This document shows positions 51,561-54,133 of a stretch of DNA of 54,133 bases, in pieces. Below the pieces are notes generated by a model that did no database searches, was not told the DNA's origin, and saw nothing but the letters and a program-made list of their open reading frames with translations. The stretch lies in contig WTGO01000070.1 in NCBI GenBank assembly GCA_011523515.1, positions 1 to 54,133 on the forward strand. Reading direction: 5' to 3'. Positions within the stretch are counted from its first letter, which is position 1. Each line of letters opens with the position of its first letter. A program made the translations under genes and the position numbers. The stretch comes from Chloroflexota bacterium. GTDB taxonomy: Bacteria > Chloroflexota > Anaerolineae > Aggregatilineales > Phototrophicaceae.

Positions 51561-54133
51561 TTGAACCAACGCCTGCTGCGAGCGATCATCGTCCTGCTCG
51601 CGATACTGCCCTTCAGCCTGGCGTCCACGCAAGACGCCGCCGTCACACTCGATATCATCGGCATTGCCTCAACCGATCTCAGTCAAGTCGCCATTCACGC
51701 CAGCATTTTGGATCACAGCGAGCGGCTGGTATCCGGGCTCGGTGTGGAGAACTTCACTATCGGCGGCGACCTGCAGGGCTTGGCGGCCGTCAGCGAAGTC
51801 GAGAACATCACAGACGACGACTTGAATTTCGCGACGGTACTGGTTATCGATACCAGCAGCAGCATGGCCGACAGGCCGCTGACCCTGGCGCAGGCGGCCG
51901 CGCGCGGCTATATCGAGGCGCTCGAGCCGGATGACCCAGTCGCGATTGTCACCTTCAATACGAGCGTCAGGCTGGTTATCGACTACACGACCGACCGCGA
52001 ACGGCTGTACGCGGCCATCGACAATCTGGCTTACGGCGGCAAGACCGCGCTCTATGACGCCACCCTGCGCGGCATTGAGCTGGCGGTCGAAGCGCCCTTG
52101 GAGCGCAAGGCGGTCGTCATCCTCAGCGATGGCGGCGAGTACGGCGATGTCAGCGAGAGCAGCCGCGGGGAGAGCATCCGCGCGGCCACGATTCATGGCG
52201 TACCGGTTTATGCGATCGGTTTGGGCTGGTCGATCGACCGCCGCTTCCTTGAAGCGATCACTTCAGAATCCAACGCCACCTTTTATGAGTCGCCCAAGCC
52301 GGAAGAGCTGGGCGCGATTTACAGCAACCTGGCCTTCCTGTTCCGCAGTCAATATATTGTGACCCTGAGCGCGGATGTGCCGGCGGACGGCATGCGCTAT
52401 GACTTTACGCTGAACGTCACCACAGCCGATGGGCACACGTCATTCGGCAGCGCCACCCTGCGCGCGCCCATACCGATTCCGCTGCTATTCCTGCCTGATG
52501 ACGTCTTCAAAGAAGCGCTGACCGAAGATACGCAGATCACGGTGGAGATTCTCGCCGACCAGGATATCGAAAGTATCGAATACGCCGTAGACGGCGAAGT
52601 TGTTTCGACCGAAGAGACTTACACTATTGAGCCGGCGGAGCAGCAGCCGGGTGAATACCAGTTGGATATCCGGGTTGAAGATGTCGAAGGCGATATCGGG
52701 GAGTTGAGCGCCGAATTCGAGATTGCCGCGCTGCCGCCGACTGTCTCCGATGATTTTGAAGCGGCGGCTGAAGATGAAATCGTTGACGCCGAGATCATAT
52801 CGGTTGACGCCGGCGGCCAGACGGAGATTACGCAGGTGGAATTTGTCGTGGACGGCCAGGTCGTCAAGACGGACAACCAGGCGCCCTACGACTTCGATCT
52901 GGATCCCTTCTCGCTGCGACCGCAAGAGCACACACTGAGTATCCGCGCCACCAACGCCGGCGGGCAAACCACCGTCATTGAACGAACATTTGAAGTGGAA
53001 GTCATCCCGCCGCGACTGGAGATTGAAGGACTGACAGGCGATACGGTCGTCAGCGATACGCTCAGCGGCACGATCACCGCCCAGGGTCAATCACCGATTG
53101 TCAGCCTTAGCGCCGATCCGGACGTGGGCGCGGTGGTCAGCGGCAACCGGCTGGAATTCATCATCGACGCGGCTAATTTTCCACCCGGACGCAATACCGT
53201 CGCCTTCCGCGCAGTCGATGAAGCCGGGGCGGAGACGGTCCAGACCGTTGAATTCGAAGTGGCTGCCCTGCCGCCGACTGTCGCGCTCAGCGGCGTGGTG
53301 GTCGACGCTGTCATCAGCGGGCCGCGCGAAGTCACGGTTGAGGCGGGCGGCCAGACGGAAATTGCAAGCGTAGAAGTGTCGTATGATGGCGGGCCAGCCG
53401 AGCCAGTAGAGGAGGAGAGTTTCACCATCCCGGCCGATGAGTTGGGCGACGGCGAGCACGAAGCCCTGGTAACGGTCACGAACGAAGGCGGTGAGACATC
53501 CACCATTCGAATCCCCTTCACGGTGGACCTGCCGCCGACGCCGACATTTACGCCGCTGCCGACTGATACAGCGACCGCAACGGCGACGCCGACGGACACT
53601 GCAACGCCGGTTCCGACGGCGACGATAACCAATACACCGGTGGCCACCTCCACAGCAACGGCAAACATCACGGCCACGGCGCAGGAGTCTCTGCGTCAGA
53701 CCGAGGCGGCGGCGCCAACCGATACGCCGGCTGCTACGGATACAGCCGTTCCCAGCGATACGCCTGTCCCAACGGAAACGGCCACATACACCGCCGTTCC
53801 GACTGAAACTTCCACACCAAGCGATACGCCTTCGGATACGCCCGTCCCAACGGATACCGCAACGGCTACTGAATTTCCCAGCGATACGCCCGTACCGACG
53901 GATACGGCGACCAATACTGCCGTGCCAACGGACACAGCAGCACCCACTAACACGCCTGTCCCGACTGATACGCCATCGGAAACTCCCGTCCCGACCGACA
54001 CGCCCACCGAAACGCCGATCCCGACTGACACGCCCACCGATACTCCGGTTCCGACTGACACGCCCACCGAAACGCCGATCCCGACTGACACGCCCACCGA
54101 CACGCCGATCCCGACCGACACGCCCACCGACAC
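51561..54133 (+). CDS. Partial secreted VWA / Ig-like surface protein with PTDTP tail
   Basis: At least 857 residues; the gene continues past the right edge. The start is TTG at 51561 with GGGAG six bases before. A signal peptide (RLLRAIIVLLAILPFSLAS) comes first. A von Willebrand factor A domain follows at about 90-260 with the metal site DTSSSM (Asp97, Ser99, Ser101). Three Ig-like modules follow, opening with LPPTV, IPPRL and LPPTV, two of them containing AGGQTEI. From about residue 656 the chain is an extended Thr/Pro/Asp tail, at the end a 10-residue repeat TPIPTDTPT(E/D). It is probably a surface adhesin or sensor with a wall-spanning stalk. Confidence 0.85.
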   Translation, partial: MNQRLLRAIIVLLAILPFSLASTQDAAVTLDIIGIASTDLSQVAIHASILDHSERLVSGLGVENFTIGGDLQGLAAVSEVENITDDDLNFATVLVIDTSSSMADRPLTLAQAAARGYIEALEPDDPVAIVTFNTSVRLVIDYTTDRERLYAAIDNLAYGGKTALYDATLRGIELAVEAPLERKAVVILSDGGEYGDVSESSRGESIRAATIHGVPVYAIGLGWSIDRRFLEAITSESNATFYESPKPEELGAIYSNLAFLFRSQYIVTLSADVPADGMRYDFTLNVTTADGHTSFGSATLRAPIPIPLLFLPDDVFKEALTEDTQITVEILADQDIESIEYAVDGEVVSTEETYTIEPAEQQPGEYQLDIRVEDVEGDIGELSAEFEIAALPPTVSDDFEAAAEDEIVDAEIISVDAGGQTEITQVEFVVDGQVVKTDNQAPYDFDLDPFSLRPQEHTLSIRATNAGGQTTVIERTFEVEVIPPRLEIEGLTGDTVVSDTLSGTITAQGQSPIVSLSADPDVGAVVSGNRLEFIIDAANFPPGRNTVAFRAVDEAGAETVQTVEFEVAALPPTVALSGVVVDAVISGPREVTVEAGGQTEIASVEVSYDGGPAEPVEEESFTIPADELGDGEHEALVTVTNEGGETSTIRIPFTVDLPPTPTFTPLPTDTATATATPTDTATPVPTATITNTPVATSTATANITATAQESLRQTEAAAPTDTPAATDTAVPSDTPVPTETATYTAVPTETSTPSDTPSDTPVPTDTATATEFPSDTPVPTDTATNTAVPTDTAAPTNTPVPTDTPSETPVPTDTPTETPIPTDTPTDTPVPTDTPTETPIPTDTPTDTPIPTDTPTD
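53850..54133 (+). repeat. 30-base tandem repeat in PTDTP tail
   Basis: From 53971 to the edge the sequence repeats a 30-base unit (CGCCCACCGAAACGCCGATC then CCGACTGACA) about five and a half times, with a few substitutions; more diverged copies extend back to about 53850. It encodes TPIPTDTPT(E/D). The low divergence at the right suggests recent copy-number change. Confidence 0.8.

Noticed and set aside
53087..54133. Long minus-strand frames rich in Gly-Val-Ser repeats
   Set aside because: They are the antisense of the Ig-like and PTDTP parts of the VWA gene; the repeat alone keeps the frame open.
53971..54133. Regular 30-base spacing suggesting a CRISPR array
   Set aside because: There are no unique spacers; the units are contiguous and coding.

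Overview
The window is a high-GC bacterial chromosome segment of accessory and housekeeping genes. I infer an uncultured Chloroflexota (Anaerolineae-like) genome. The basis is secreted proteins with long Pro/Thr/Asp 'PTDTP' tails, a YacL-type PIN-TRAM membrane protein, an F420 gamma-glutamyl ligase, a VanW protein, FHA, LCP and BatA-type proteins, and many short dispersed palindromic repeats between genes. No rRNA, tRNA or CRISPR was seen. The taxonomic call is inference.

Layout. 0-5 kb: a small coiled-coil protein, a tight leftward operon (pepF, DUF3052, rfaE2-like), a second coiled-coil protein and the PIN-TRAM protein. 5-14.6 kb: a DUF4013 membrane protein, a family 9 glycosyltransferase, an enoyl-CoA hydratase coupled to a phosphatase-like protein, an orphan ABC ATPase, then an atypical kinase divergent from a secreted TSP3/SH3/WD40 protein, and cofE. 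14.6-20 kb: a fragment of a second cofE, a transcribed leader with an internal terminator before a SWIM-type zinc protein, VanW, a sucrase/ferredoxin-like protein, and a decayed restriction-modification locus that keeps its controller gene and operator. 19.6-25.5 kb: a FetA/FetB-like transporter split by trmD, a GNAT gene and yjjX, followed by an AT-richer patch with a DUF433/DUF5615 toxin-antitoxin pair and an AlbA_2 protein. 25.5-36 kb: a YcaQ-type DNA glycosylase, a BatA-like VWA protein, an FAD oxidoreductase pair, a beta-helix protein pseudogene, and a Fur - thiolase - fused CoA-transferase operon. 36-54 kb: CAP/LysM protein, ECF sigma factor, subtilase, ThDP enzyme, nitrilase/gatC, DinB-like protein, LCP protein, an FHA/sulfatase pair, a dehydrogenase, a secreted cyclophilin, and a VWA/Ig-like surface protein running off the right edge.

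How the genes work together. Enoyl-CoA hydratase, thiolase and the fused 3-oxoacid CoA-transferase point to acyl-CoA or acetoacetate use. Many products are exported or wall-associated (TSP3/WD40, VanW, BatA, CAP/LysM, subtilase, LCP, cyclophilin, VWA/Ig). Promoters are often of extended -10 type (TGnTAnnAT), several with a good TTGACA -35 box.

The strongest unusual signals are the C-protein operator beside a collapsed restriction-modification locus, the promoter/terminator leader before the SWIM gene, the atypical kinase facing a TSP3/SH3/WD40 sensor-like protein, and two pseudogene remnants found only by reading across frames. I do not see a complete new multi-gene system that I could defend from sequence alone.
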